A DNA stretch of 64,000 nt from Bacteroidales bacterium (lineage in GTDB: Bacteria > Bacteroidota > Bacteroidia > Bacteroidales > UBA932): contig JAFTGA010000001.1 of the NCBI GenBank assembly GCA_017458145.1, forward strand, positions 1 to 64,000. Reading direction: 5' to 3'. Positions 1-8,582 of the stretch are shown here, one piece after another (the first letter of the stretch is position 1; each line of letters starts with the position of its first letter). The notes beneath the pieces are model-generated. The model had not been told where the DNA came from and did not search any database. It saw only the letters and a list, made by a program, of their open reading frames with translations. A program made the position numbers and the translations under genes.

Positions 1-525
<525 letters not shown>

Positions 526-669
526 TATTCTTATACTGCTTTGTCCTCTCCTGACACTCTATCAATTTCCAAAGAAATCAACGCTCTCGATTCTTAGTTC
601 TCGGTACTTGCTTGTACTTATCTTCCAGTATTTTCAATGATCTTTCCCAGTCCTCTCGGAAAGGGACTG

Positions 670-701
670 CAAAGGTAAACCACTTTTTTGAAAGCGCCAA
701 A
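670..701 (-). promoter_or_regulatory. rRNA operon promoter (-7 TACCTTTG, -33 TTTG)
   Basis: On the minus strand TTTG (698-701) is followed after exactly 20 nt by TACCTTTG (670-677). This matches the Bacteroidota primary-sigma consensus TTTG-N19/20-TAnnTTTG. It lies about 145 nt upstream of the 16S 5' end, leaving room for a leader RNA. It is one of the best-matching promoters in the window, as expected for rRNA. Confidence 0.85.
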
Positions 702-733
702 TTTTTTTGAAGATTTTTTCAAAGAATTTTTGC

Positions 734-741
734 TACCTTTG
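734..741 (+). promoter_or_regulatory. -7 promoter element before the aldo/keto reductase
   Basis: TACCTTTG fits TAnnTTTG and ends 7 nt before the ATG at 749, so the transcript would have almost no leader. No TTTG is found at the ideal -33 spacing. Confidence 0.6.
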
Positions 742-748
742 TTTGCAT

Positions 749-1693
749 ATGGAGAATTACCGACTGACCGAGCCTCGCTATGAGGCGATGAATTACCGCA
801 GATGCGGCCGCAGCGGCCTGCTTCTGCCCGAGATTTCGCTGGGTTTCTGGCACAACTTCGGCGCCGGGGTCGATCCGGACAAATGCCGCGCCATCGTGGA
901 GGCGGCCTTCGACGCCGGCATCACGTATTTTGACCTGGCGAACAACTACGGTCCGCCCTACGGCTCCGCCGAGACCACTTTCGGGCGGATTTATGCCCAA
1001 TCGCTGCGTGCGCACCGCGACGAAATCCTCGTCGCCACCAAGGCCGGGCACGATATGTGGCCCGGGCCCTACGGCGAATGGGGCTCCCGCAAGAACCTGA
1101 TCGCCTCGCTGGATCGGAGCCTGGAGCGCATGCAGCTGGATTATGTGGATATCTTCTATTCGCACCGCCCGGATCCGTACACCCCGCTCGAGGAGACGAT
1201 GCAGGCCCTCGTGGACATCGTCCGCAGCGGCAGGGCGCTCTATGTCGGCATCTCCAAGTATCCGCCCGAGATGGCAGAGCGCGCCTATGCCTACCTGCGC
1301 GAGGCGCACGTCCCGTGCCTGGTCTATCAGGGACGCTACAATATGCTGGAGCGCGGGCACGAGGAGGAGATCCTCCCGCAGGCGGCGGCCGAGGGGGTGG
1401 GCTATGTGGCTTTCTCCCCGCTGGCCCAGGGTCTGCTGACCGACCGCTACCTGAACGGCATTCCGGACGACTCCCGGATGCGCCACAGCCAGTTCCTCAA
1501 GGAAAGTGTCCTCACGCCCGAACTGCTTGCGCAGTTGCGTGCCTGGAATGAGGCCGCGCGCGAGGAGGGACTGACCCTTGCGCAGTATGCCCTGCGCTGG
1601 ATCCTGCGCCGTCCGGAGGTCACTTCCGTGATCGTCGGCGCCAGCAGCGTGGAGCAGCTGAAAAATAATCTCAAAGCCGTCAGCGCACGCTGA
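749..1693 (+). CDS. Aldo/keto reductase, YghZ-like (L-glyceraldehyde 3-phosphate reductase type), C-terminally short
   Basis: A cytosolic NADPH-dependent aldo/keto reductase with a TIM-barrel fold. The segment YFDLANNYGPP holds the catalytic Asp and Tyr, VATKAGHDMWPGPYG the catalytic Lys, and FYSHR the active-site His; the last two blocks are characteristic of the YghZ subgroup. The frame is open from 707, but 749 is preferred because a -7 box lies at 734-741 and the N-terminus (MENYRLTEPRYEAMNYRRCG) then aligns with YghZ. The protein (314 aa) stops about 10 residues after VIVGASSVEQL, whereas YghZ continues for roughly 25-30 residues, so the C-terminal helix seems lost. The end overlaps the convergent rhamnosidase gene by 14 bp. 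Confidence 0.88.
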   Translation: MENYRLTEPRYEAMNYRRCGRSGLLLPEISLGFWHNFGAGVDPDKCRAIVEAAFDAGITYFDLANNYGPPYGSAETTFGRIYAQSLRAHRDEILVATKAGHDMWPGPYGEWGSRKNLIASLDRSLERMQLDYVDIFYSHRPDPYTPLEETMQALVDIVRSGRALYVGISKYPPEMAERAYAYLREAHVPCLVYQGRYNMLERGHEEEILPQAAAEGVGYVAFSPLAQGLLTDRYLNGIPDDSRMRHSQFLKESVLTPELLAQLRAWNEAAREEGLTLAQYALRWILRRPEVTSVIVGASSVEQLKNNLKAVSAR

Positions 1694-1698
1694 CGGCT
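1675..1698 (-). terminator. Perfect 10-bp hairpin at the overlapping ends of two convergent genes
   Basis: AGCCGTCAGC (1675-1684), loop GCAC, GCTGACGGCT (1689-1698) form a perfect stem. On the minus strand the stem is followed by a loose T-rich stretch, so it could terminate the rhamnosidase transcript. It contains both stop codons and is itself coding on each strand. Confidence 0.55.
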
Positions 1699-4600
1699 CC
1701 GTCCGTGATTTCGAAGGACCAGTCCCCGGAGACCAGTTCGTAACGGACCGCCGGGCGGCCGAGGTGTGTGCATACCCCCAGGCAGCGCGCTCCGTCCGCG
1801 GATCCGAGGCTGCTGACCGCGCCGGACGCGACGGGCAGGTAGAGCGTGGCGGTGGTGTTGGCCGGGACGCTGCAGCGGTAGGTCCGGAGAACGCCTTTGG
1901 CAGCCGTCCAGGCGCTGCGGATGCGGCCGTAGTGGGAGTCGTAGCTGCCTTCCAGGGAGGTGTAGCCGCCTCCCGCCGTGGGCTGGAGGATAAAGTGTTT
2001 GTATCCCGCTTCTCCCTGCGTGTAATTGGATGCGATTCCCAGCTGGTACTCGAACATCCACTGCCCCACTGCGCCGAGGGCGAAGTGGTTGAAGGAGTTC
2101 ATGCTGTTCTGGTTGGGCTCGCTGAAAGCCGCGTCATAGGAGTTCCAGCGCTCCCAGACGGAGGTCGCTCCGCAGACGACGGGATAGAGCCAGGTGGCGT
2201 ATTCCGGATTCGAAATCATCCGGAAGGCGCTCTCGGCATCGCCAGCGCGGCTCAGTGCCGGCAGGATGTTGGGCGTGCCGGAGAATCCGGTGGTGATGGT
2301 GTAGGGCTTGAAATTGAAGTCCGTGTTGCCGGACCCCAGGACGCCGAATGCGCTGGTGACTTCCTCTACGATGGCTTTCTGGGCTTCCTCCTCTTCCGGT
2401 GTGGGGCCGCTCGTCGCAGGGGCGGCGGCCAGCGCTGACAGCCAGCGCTCTGCCCTGGGTCTGTTTTCGTCGCTGAATACGTTGAAATTCAGCGGGGTGG
2501 CATAGGAGGCCTGGGTGTGGATGGTCCGGCCGCGCAGGCCCCGCGTCTTGCCGGTGGCGGGATCTACATAGGCGCTGTTCCAGTCGGCTTTGGCGTGGGC
2601 GTGGCGCTCGCGCAGCAGGGCGGCGCAGTCCTCGCGTCCGACCGCCGCGGCCATGATGGCCGTGACCTCCATCATATGGATGTAGATGGCGTTGTTGAGC
2701 AGGTCCGGCGGGGTGCGGTTGTCCAGGGCCAGGTGGTCCGCCAGGCCGCCGGCCTTGGAGGACAGGTACGGATGCTCGTCGCTGAGCCGGTAGAAGGCCA
2801 TGCCGTTCAGCCAGTCCATCATCGCTTCCAGGTTCTCCTCGATAATCTGCGTGTCTGCGTACTGGTTGTAGATCTGCCAGGGGACCTGGCACACGGCGGC
2901 GCCCCAGGTGGTGCCGTTGGCGAACGAGGTGTCGTCCGTGCGGTTGTAGGTGGGGACGGTGGAGCCGATGCCGCCCGGCACCTCCGTGTCATTGCCGATG
3001 CCCTGGTCGGCCCGCAGGGCCACCATCCACTGGCGGAAGAAGCGCCGTGTGCCGGCCTGGTAGAGGCCGGTGCGGACGTAGGCCTGCGCGTCGCCCGTCC
3101 AGCCCATGCGCTCGTTGCGCTGCGGGCAGTCGGTCGGCAGGGTCAGGAAGTTGCCCAGCTGGCTGCGCTGGATGTTGCGGAAGAGCTGGTCGACCCGCTC
3201 TCCGGTCACTCCATCGGCGGTCGTGGCGTGGTAGGTGCCGGTCGGGATCTCCGACGAGGAGAGCACCAGGCCGCGGATGTTCTCCACCGGCAGCGGCCCC
3301 GGGTGGGATGGGATGTGCACCTGGATGTACTGGTAGCCGCGGAAGGTGTCGCGCGGACGGATGGTGACCGCCTGCGGGCCGTCGGCGATGTAGAAGTCGG
3401 CATCCAGCGCCGCCCGGTTGCTCTCGTAGAGGATGTGCCCGGCGACGTTCCTGCCCCGGCGGCCGAAGCGCTGCACGTATTCTTTTTTGTCCCCCTTGAG
3501 CCCGGGATAAAGCTGCTCGCCGTAGGTGAGGGTGACCACGTCGCCTTCCTGCAGCCAGCCGGCCGGGATGTCGATTTCCGGCACGCCCACCATATTCACG
3601 CCCATGTCATAGATATAGGTGCAGTCGTCGTGGACGGGCATCTGCCGGCGGGCCGTGAGGGTTTCGCGCACGCGCACCGGCTCGTCGTAGCGGGCCACGA
3701 TGTCGAAGTCGATCCAGTCGCGCTGTGCGATGCGGACGGCCGGCGCCCAGGCGCTGTCGTCAAACCCCGGTTCGTTCCATCCGGGCAGGGCCTTGCGCGC
3801 GTCGTAGCGCTCGCCCTGGAAGAAACTCCCCAGGCGCACCGGGCCGTCCTGCCAGACCTTCCAGCCTTCTGGCGAGGAGACGAATGCCTCGCGGGTGCCG
3901 TCCTCGTAGATGACCACCAGGCGGGAGAGCAGGGCTTCCCGGTCGCCGAAGAAGTTGAAGTTGCCGGGCGAGAAGGTCACATAGCCGGTATACCAGCCTC
4001 CTGCGAGCTCGGCGCCCAGGGCGTTCCGGCCGATGCGCAGCAGGTCGGAGACGTCGTATTTGAGGTAGCACATCGTCTCGCGGTACTGGCTGTCGCCCGG
4101 GGCGAACCAGTCGGAGCCGACCTGCCGGCCGTTCAGCCAGAGGCGGAAGGTCCCCATGGCCGAGGCGTACAGGCGCGCCGACCGCACCGGCTTGTCCAGC
4201 CGGAATTCGCTGCGGAGCATCGTCTCCGCGCCGTGGGACGGGTCCGCCCAGGCGAGCGTCCGGCCGCTCACGGTGAGGGCGCCGTCCTCCACGCGCACAC
4301 CGGGGAGATCCTTGAAAATACCATACTGCGCTGCGCCGAAGACCCGGTTGTCTTCGCTCTGTCCGGCATGCAGGATTTCGTAGTCCGTGTAGACGACTTC
4401 CGTCCCTTCTTCCGAGGCAAAGCCGACGGAGCACAGATTGGGGAAGGAAGGATAGTTGCCGCCGCTGCCGATCTCGCTGATCGGGATGCGGCTGGCGCGG
4501 GCGGCGCGGCCTGTCATCCCGACGCTGAACTGCGCCGGACCCCCGCGCCGCCTCGGGGCCGTCAGCAGCGGCGTGCCGTCCACGGTGAAACTCAACTCGC

Positions 4601-5369
4601 TGGCCTCTACGTCGATCTCCAGGCTGTGCGTGGCGGTGTCTTGGAAGATGCGGTCCAGATTGCCCTCCGGGCAGTTCTGCGGATTGAGCACGCGCAGTGG
4701 CCGGTCCGCCCGGTCGCCCGGGAAAAAGCCCACCCGGAAGATGCGGATTTCCTGTTTGCCGGGCTCAAGCTCCACCTTGAAATAATTCTCTTTCGAGGCG
4801 ACGCCGTAGCCGTTGAAAAAGCTGTGGCGCAGCCGGAAATCATCGGCCCCGAAGATAAGCGCGGCCGTGGTGCCCCGGCGGATCTCGAAACGGGTCTGGA
4901 TCCGGAAAACGACCTGTGAGGCGGCGTCGAGCTTGAGTGCGGGCCCGCCGATCCAGCCGCTCCCTTTCCAGGCGGAGAGGCGCGGGTTCATCAGGCCTGT
5001 CTCGAAACGGGATTTTGCCGTGTGGACGGTCCCCTCGCCGTCGCGCACCGACAGTTCCCAGAGATAGCCCATCTCCGGCTGCAGGGCCACGCCGGCATAG
5101 CGGATGTTGTCCGAACGGCCGTCGGGGACCTCGCCGCTGTCCCAGACTGTGCCGAGGTCGCTTTCGCGCACGACGCAGATCCGGTAGGAACGCTGGTGGG
5201 CGCCGCGCCGGTCCGATTCCATCTTCCAGCTGAAGACCGGGTGGCGGTCCTCGACGGCAATCGGCTCGGAAGTATCCTGCACGCGAAGGTCGGTGATCCG
5301 GGTCTGGGCGGCTGCCGCCCAGGCGGCAAGCAGGATCAGGGATGTCAGAAAAAGTCGTCTCATATTCAT
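1680..5369 (-). CDS. Secreted alpha-L-rhamnosidase, glycoside hydrolase family 78
   Basis: Hydrolyses terminal alpha-L-rhamnose from plant or bacterial glycans, most likely in the periplasm or at the cell surface. Residues 1-21 are a signal peptide ending AAAAQ. An Ig-like domain typical of these enzymes follows (about 24-120), then a lectin-like beta-sandwich insert (about 150-335), the rhamnosidase N-terminal domains, and the alpha/alpha-barrel. The catalytic signature DCPQRNERMGWTGDAQ starts at D747 and supplies the conserved D747, E753 and D760. A C-terminal beta-sandwich closes the protein. At 1229 aa it is longer than the usual 700-1000 aa because of the insert. No SusC/SusD genes lie nearby, so it is not in a classical polysaccharide utilisation locus. 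It starts 12 nt after the PIG-L gene and probably shares its transcript. Confidence 0.93.
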   Translation of the reverse strand: MNMRRLFLTSLILLAAWAAAAQTRITDLRVQDTSEPIAVEDRHPVFSWKMESDRRGAHQRSYRICVVRESDLGTVWDSGEVPDGRSDNIRYAGVALQPEMGYLWELSVRDGEGTVHTAKSRFETGLMNPRLSAWKGSGWIGGPALKLDAASQVVFRIQTRFEIRRGTTAALIFGADDFRLRHSFFNGYGVASKENYFKVELEPGKQEIRIFRVGFFPGDRADRPLRVLNPQNCPEGNLDRIFQDTATHSLEIDVEASELSFTVDGTPLLTAPRRRGGPAQFSVGMTGRAARASRIPISEIGSGGNYPSFPNLCSVGFASEEGTEVVYTDYEILHAGQSEDNRVFGAAQYGIFKDLPGVRVEDGALTVSGRTLAWADPSHGAETMLRSEFRLDKPVRSARLYASAMGTFRLWLNGRQVGSDWFAPGDSQYRETMCYLKYDVSDLLRIGRNALGAELAGGWYTGYVTFSPGNFNFFGDREALLSRLVVIYEDGTREAFVSSPEGWKVWQDGPVRLGSFFQGERYDARKALPGWNEPGFDDSAWAPAVRIAQRDWIDFDIVARYDEPVRVRETLTARRQMPVHDDCTYIYDMGVNMVGVPEIDIPAGWLQEGDVVTLTYGEQLYPGLKGDKKEYVQRFGRRGRNVAGHILYESNRAALDADFYIADGPQAVTIRPRDTFRGYQYIQVHIPSHPGPLPVENIRGLVLSSSEIPTGTYHATTADGVTGERVDQLFRNIQRSQLGNFLTLPTDCPQRNERMGWTGDAQAYVRTGLYQAGTRRFFRQWMVALRADQGIGNDTEVPGGIGSTVPTYNRTDDTSFANGTTWGAAVCQVPWQIYNQYADTQIIEENLEAMMDWLNGMAFYRLSDEHPYLSSKAGGLADHLALDNRTPPDLLNNAIYIHMMEVTAIMAAAVGREDCAALLRERHAHAKADWNSAYVDPATGKTRGLRGRTIHTQASYATPLNFNVFSDENRPRAERWLSALAAAPATSGPTPEEEEAQKAIVEEVTSAFGVLGSGNTDFNFKPYTITTGFSGTPNILPALSRAGDAESAFRMISNPEYATWLYPVVCGATSVWERWNSYDAAFSEPNQNSMNSFNHFALGAVGQWMFEYQLGIASNYTQGEAGYKHFILQPTAGGGYTSLEGSYDSHYGRIRSAWTAAKGVLRTYRCSVPANTTATLYLPVASGAVSSLGSADGARCLGVCTHLGRPAVRYELVSGDWSFEITDGAVSVR

Positions 5370-5381
5370 AAGGAAGGGGAT

Positions 5382-6515
5382 TTAGAAATGATACTCGACA
5401 AAGGCCTCCATGGCCTCGTAGCAGGCGAGCCCCAGTTCGTCGTAGCGCTCGGCCAGGGTGCGGTTGCGGTCTTCGGCGCGCTGCCAGAACAGCCGTTCGT
5501 CATTGCCGAGGAAGGGCGCGGACTCCATCTGGCTCTGGTGGCGCAGGATGGCGTTGCGCTTCTCACGCAGCTCCTCCGGGCTCATCGGCACGCACATCTC
5601 GATGTCCGCCACCTCCCATTCGGCCCAGGCGCCCCGGTACATCCACACGCGGCAGTCCGTCAGCCAGTCCGCGCCGCGGCGGCGCTCCTCGTCCAGGGCG
5701 GCCAGCACGGCATCGGTACACTTGCGGTGGGTTCCGTGCGGGTCCGCCAGGTCGGCGGCCACATAGATCTGGTGCGGACGGATGCGCTCGAGCAGGTCCT
5801 GGACGGGCAGGATGTCCCGCTCGGTCATGGGCAGTTTCTCGACGGTCCCGGACTCGTAGAAGGGAAGGTCCAGGAAATGGATGCGTTCCGTGGGGATACG
5901 GTTGTAGGCGCAGGCCAGCCGCGCTTCGCCCCGGCGGATGAGACCCTTGAGGGTGCGGACCGTCTGCGTGTCCGGCTCGCCGGGCTGCTTGGCGGCCAGC
6001 GTTTCCTTGATTTTGCGGTAAGAGTCCGTGATCACGGTATCGGCCCCGTCCGCAAACAACTGGTTGAACCCGTTGATGAAATGCATGAAGCGGGACACCT
6101 CCTCGTCTCCGACGGCGATGTTGCCGCTGGTCTCGTAGGCGATGTGCACTTCGTGTCCCTGCTGTACCAGGCGCCGGACGGTTCCGCCCATCGAGATGAC
6201 GTCGTCGTCGGGATGGGGCGAGAACACGACCACCCGCTTGGGATAGGGGAAAGCCCGTTCGGGACGGAAACTGTCGTCGGCGTTGGGCTTGCCGCCCGGC
6301 CAGCCGGTGATGGTGTGTTGGAGCTCGTTGAAAACGGCGATGTTGACCAGGGCGGCGGAGCCGTAAACCTGGATCCAGCGCTCCAGGCCGTGGTCGATAT
6401 AATCCTTGGCGGAAAGCTTGAGCACCGGCTTGCCGACACTGCGGCAGAGGCCGATGATGTCGCGCCGGAGCGTGTGGTCCGGCATCCGGATCTGGTCGGT
6501 GAGATGGAGATTCAT
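5382..6515 (-). CDS. PIG-L (LmbE) family deacetylase, resembling the C-terminal half of Bacteroidota NagB-PIG-L fusions
   Basis: The zinc-binding signature FSPHPDDDVISMGG identifies a PIG-L/LmbE-type N-acetylglucosamine deacetylase fold. The 100 residues before it (MPDHTLRRDIIGLC, QHTITGWPGGKPN) match, as I recall, the linker found inside the roughly 660-aa glucosamine-6-phosphate deaminase/PIG-L fusion of Bacteroides; here no NagB domain precedes it. The open frame begins at TTG 6539, but that codon lies inside the -7 box TATCTTTG (6537-6544), so ATG 6515 is the likely start (377 aa). It precedes the rhamnosidase gene by 12 nt. Substrate unknown; a sugar N-deacetylase is an inference from the family. 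Confidence 0.82.
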   Translation of the reverse strand: MNLHLTDQIRMPDHTLRRDIIGLCRSVGKPVLKLSAKDYIDHGLERWIQVYGSAALVNIAVFNELQHTITGWPGGKPNADDSFRPERAFPYPKRVVVFSPHPDDDVISMGGTVRRLVQQGHEVHIAYETSGNIAVGDEEVSRFMHFINGFNQLFADGADTVITDSYRKIKETLAAKQPGEPDTQTVRTLKGLIRRGEARLACAYNRIPTERIHFLDLPFYESGTVEKLPMTERDILPVQDLLERIRPHQIYVAADLADPHGTHRKCTDAVLAALDEERRRGADWLTDCRVWMYRGAWAEWEVADIEMCVPMSPEELREKRNAILRHQSQMESAPFLGNDERLFWQRAEDRNRTLAERYDELGLACYEAMEAFVEYHF

Positions 6516-6536
6516 ATACGGTATGTTGCGTTCCCT

Positions 6537-6544
6537 CAAAGATA
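6537..6544 (-). promoter_or_regulatory. -7 promoter element for the PIG-L/rhamnosidase pair
   Basis: TATCTTTG on the minus strand, 21 nt before ATG 6515. It settles the start choice because the longer open frame begins inside the box. Confidence 0.65.
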
Positions 6545-6551
6545 GTAATTA

Positions 6552-8120
6552 TTATTTCAAGTCCAGCAGATTCTGCCGGTCCAGGAAGCGGTACGAGGCC
6601 GCCTCGAGCAGGTGGGCGGGGCGGATGTCATCGGCGCCTTCGAGGTCGGCGATGCTGCGTGCGACCTTGATGATCCGGAAATAGGCGCGCATCGAGAAGC
6701 CCATCTTGGCCATCAGGTTCTCCAGAGTGGTCCGGCAGGCCTCGCTGAGCGGGCAGTAGCGTTCGATGTGGCGGTTGCCCATCTCGGCGTTGGTGTTGAA
6801 GGATTCCGTGGCGAATCGGTGTTTCTGGGCGATGCGCGCCTTGAGCACGCGCGCGGCCACGGCCTCGCTCGGCTCGGCCTTCTGCGCCCGCACGATGCGG
6901 TCGGCCGGGACCGGATGCATCCAGACATGCAGGTCGATCCGGTCCAGGATGGGTCCGGAGAGTTTTGAGAGGTAGTTCTGCCGCTGGGCGGGCGTGCAGG
7001 AGCAGCGGTCACCTTCGCCGTAATAGCCGCAGGGGCAGGGGTTGGAGGCCCCTACAAGCATGAAGGAAGCGGGGAATTCGGCTTTGGCCTTGAGCCGGGA
7101 GATGCACACGCGCCGGTCTTCGATCGGCCCCCGGAGCGCCTCGATGATACCTTTGGGCATCTGTCCGACTTCGTCGAGGAAGAGCAGGCCGTTGTGGGCG
7201 AGCGAGACCTCGCCGGGCACGATGTTGTCGCCCCCGCCTCCGCCGATGATGGCCGGCATCGAAGCGGAATAATGCGGCGAGCGGAACGGCCGGCGCCGGA
7301 TCAGCCCCTCCTGCAGGTTGCTCCGCCCGGCGACGGAGTAGATCTTGCTCGTGACGAGGGCCTCTTCGAGCGTCATCGGCGGCAGGATGTCGGCCATCGC
7401 ACGTGCGAGCGAGCTTTTCCCCGAGCCCGGGGCGCCGACCAGAATGATGTTGTGGCCTCCCGCGGCCGCGATCTCAATCCCCCGCTTGGCTCCCTCCTGG
7501 CCGACGATGTCCGCCAGGTCGATGCCTGCCCCGGCCGTCTTGGCACCCATCCTGGCCCGGTGGATCCTACGGTAGCGCTGCGTGTTCCAGATCAGCAGGT
7601 CCTGGCAGTCCTCCTGCCCTTCGAGGATGCGGACCACGTCGGCGAGTCCGCCTGCGCCGTAGACCTGCATCTCCTTGAACTCAACGGCTTCCAGGGCGGA
7701 TTCGACGGGGAGAATGATCCCCGCATAACCGGCCTGCCGGGCCATCTCGGCGAAGGGGAGCGCTCCCGGGATCGGGCGGACGCTGCCGTCCAGGCCGAGT
7801 TCTCCCATCAGGATGAATTCTCCCGCCCGCGGCAGGAGACGCTGCCCGGACGCGGCGATGATCCCGACGGCAATCGGCAGGTCGTAGCCGCTGCCGTTCT
7901 TGCGCAGGTCTGCCGGCGCCAGGTTGATGACGATCCGTTTGCCGGGGATCCGGAATCCCAGGGCCTCCAGGGCCGTGGTCGTGCGCAGCAGGCTCTCTTT
8001 GACGGCCGCGTCGGCCAGTCCCACGAGGTGGATGCCGATGCCCCGGTCGATGTCGATCTCCACCGTCACTTCGACGGCGTTGATCCCGATGCATTTTGCA
8101 CCGTGAATGTGTGTAAGCAT
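6552..8120 (-). CDS. comM: YifB/ComM-family AAA+ ATPase (Mg-chelatase-like)
   Basis: A cytosolic hexameric helicase-like ATPase; in transformable Gammaproteobacteria ComM promotes branch migration during natural transformation. The N-terminal Lon-like fold (about 1-170) includes GLADAAVKESLLR and NLAPADLRKNG. The AAA+ core carries Walker A GAPGSGKSS and Walker B-type LLFLDEVGQ. The C-terminal part has the NPCPCGYYGEGDRCSCT cysteine cluster and LDRIDLHV arginine-finger region. At 522 aa it is close to the family norm of about 510. It is divergent from tsaE with a 33-nt gap; no clear -7 element was seen for this strand. Confidence 0.95.
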   Translation of the reverse strand: MLTHIHGAKCIGINAVEVTVEIDIDRGIGIHLVGLADAAVKESLLRTTTALEALGFRIPGKRIVINLAPADLRKNGSGYDLPIAVGIIAASGQRLLPRAGEFILMGELGLDGSVRPIPGALPFAEMARQAGYAGIILPVESALEAVEFKEMQVYGAGGLADVVRILEGQEDCQDLLIWNTQRYRRIHRARMGAKTAGAGIDLADIVGQEGAKRGIEIAAAGGHNIILVGAPGSGKSSLARAMADILPPMTLEEALVTSKIYSVAGRSNLQEGLIRRRPFRSPHYSASMPAIIGGGGGDNIVPGEVSLAHNGLLFLDEVGQMPKGIIEALRGPIEDRRVCISRLKAKAEFPASFMLVGASNPCPCGYYGEGDRCSCTPAQRQNYLSKLSGPILDRIDLHVWMHPVPADRIVRAQKAEPSEAVAARVLKARIAQKHRFATESFNTNAEMGNRHIERYCPLSEACRTTLENLMAKMGFSMRAYFRIIKVARSIADLEGADDIRPAHLLEAASYRFLDRQNLLDLK

Positions 8121-8138
8121 AGTTTAACAGAGTTTTCG

Positions 8139-8146
8139 TATCTTTG
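8139..8146 (+). promoter_or_regulatory. -7 promoter element for tsaE
   Basis: TATCTTTG, ending 7 nt before ATG 8154. It predicts an essentially leaderless tsaE mRNA and excludes the upstream extension of the open frame. Confidence 0.65.
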
Positions 8147-8153
8147 CAGGGTT

Positions 8154-8582
8154 ATGTTGCAGCAGATCGTCATTCCATCCCTGTCCGGGATCGACGCCGC
8201 CGCGGACGAATTCCTCCGCCGGCTCGGGTCCCGCCGGCTCGTGGCTTTCTATGCGTCGATGGGCGCAGGCAAAACGACGTTCACCACGGCGCTGTGCCGC
8301 CGGCTCGGCGTCCGCTCGGATGCGGTCAGCTCTCCGACCTTCGCCATTGTCAACGAGTACCGGACGGCCTCCGGGGATCCTGTCTATCACTTTGATTTCT
8401 ACCGGATTACCAGGTTGGAAGAGGCGCTGGATATCGGTCTGTACGATTATCTGGACAGCGGGGCCCTCTGCCTGATGGAGTGGCCGGAGAACATCGAGCC
8501 CCTGCTGCCGGAGGAGACGCTCCGGGTCCGGATTGAAGTGGGCCCTGACGGCTCCCGGACCCTCAGTTGGCAGGAGGAATAA
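8154..8582 (+). CDS. tsaE: tRNA N6-threonylcarbamoyladenosine biosynthesis ATPase TsaE
   Basis: The ATPase partner of TsaB/TsaD in t6A37 modification of ANN-decoding tRNAs. Walker A is MGAGKTTF, followed by SPTFAIVNEY and VYHFDFYRI, the family signatures; LMEWPENIEPLLP is the usual C-terminal block. At 142 aa the length is normal. The open frame extends far upstream, but the -7 box at 8139-8146 and the family N-terminus fix the start at 8154. The last 20 bp overlap the convergent lipoprotein gene. Confidence 0.95.
   Translation: MLQQIVIPSLSGIDAAADEFLRRLGSRRLVAFYASMGAGKTTFTTALCRRLGVRSDAVSSPTFAIVNEYRTASGDPVYHFDFYRITRLEEALDIGLYDYLDSGALCLMEWPENIEPLLPEETLRVRIEVGPDGSRTLSWQEE

Noticed and set aside
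707..748. Upstream in-frame start of the aldo/keto reductase.
   Set aside because: The -7 promoter box lies at 734-741, after this start, and family alignment begins at 749.
2517..4919. An 800-codon plus-strand open frame opposite the rhamnosidase gene.
   Set aside because: It is a shadow of the high-GC GH78 gene in the opposite strand; its translation is low-complexity and lacks any family motif.
1680..6515. A polysaccharide utilisation locus around the rhamnosidase.
   Set aside because: No SusC/SusD pair, no hybrid two-component or other carbohydrate-sensing regulator, and no second glycoside hydrolase are present.
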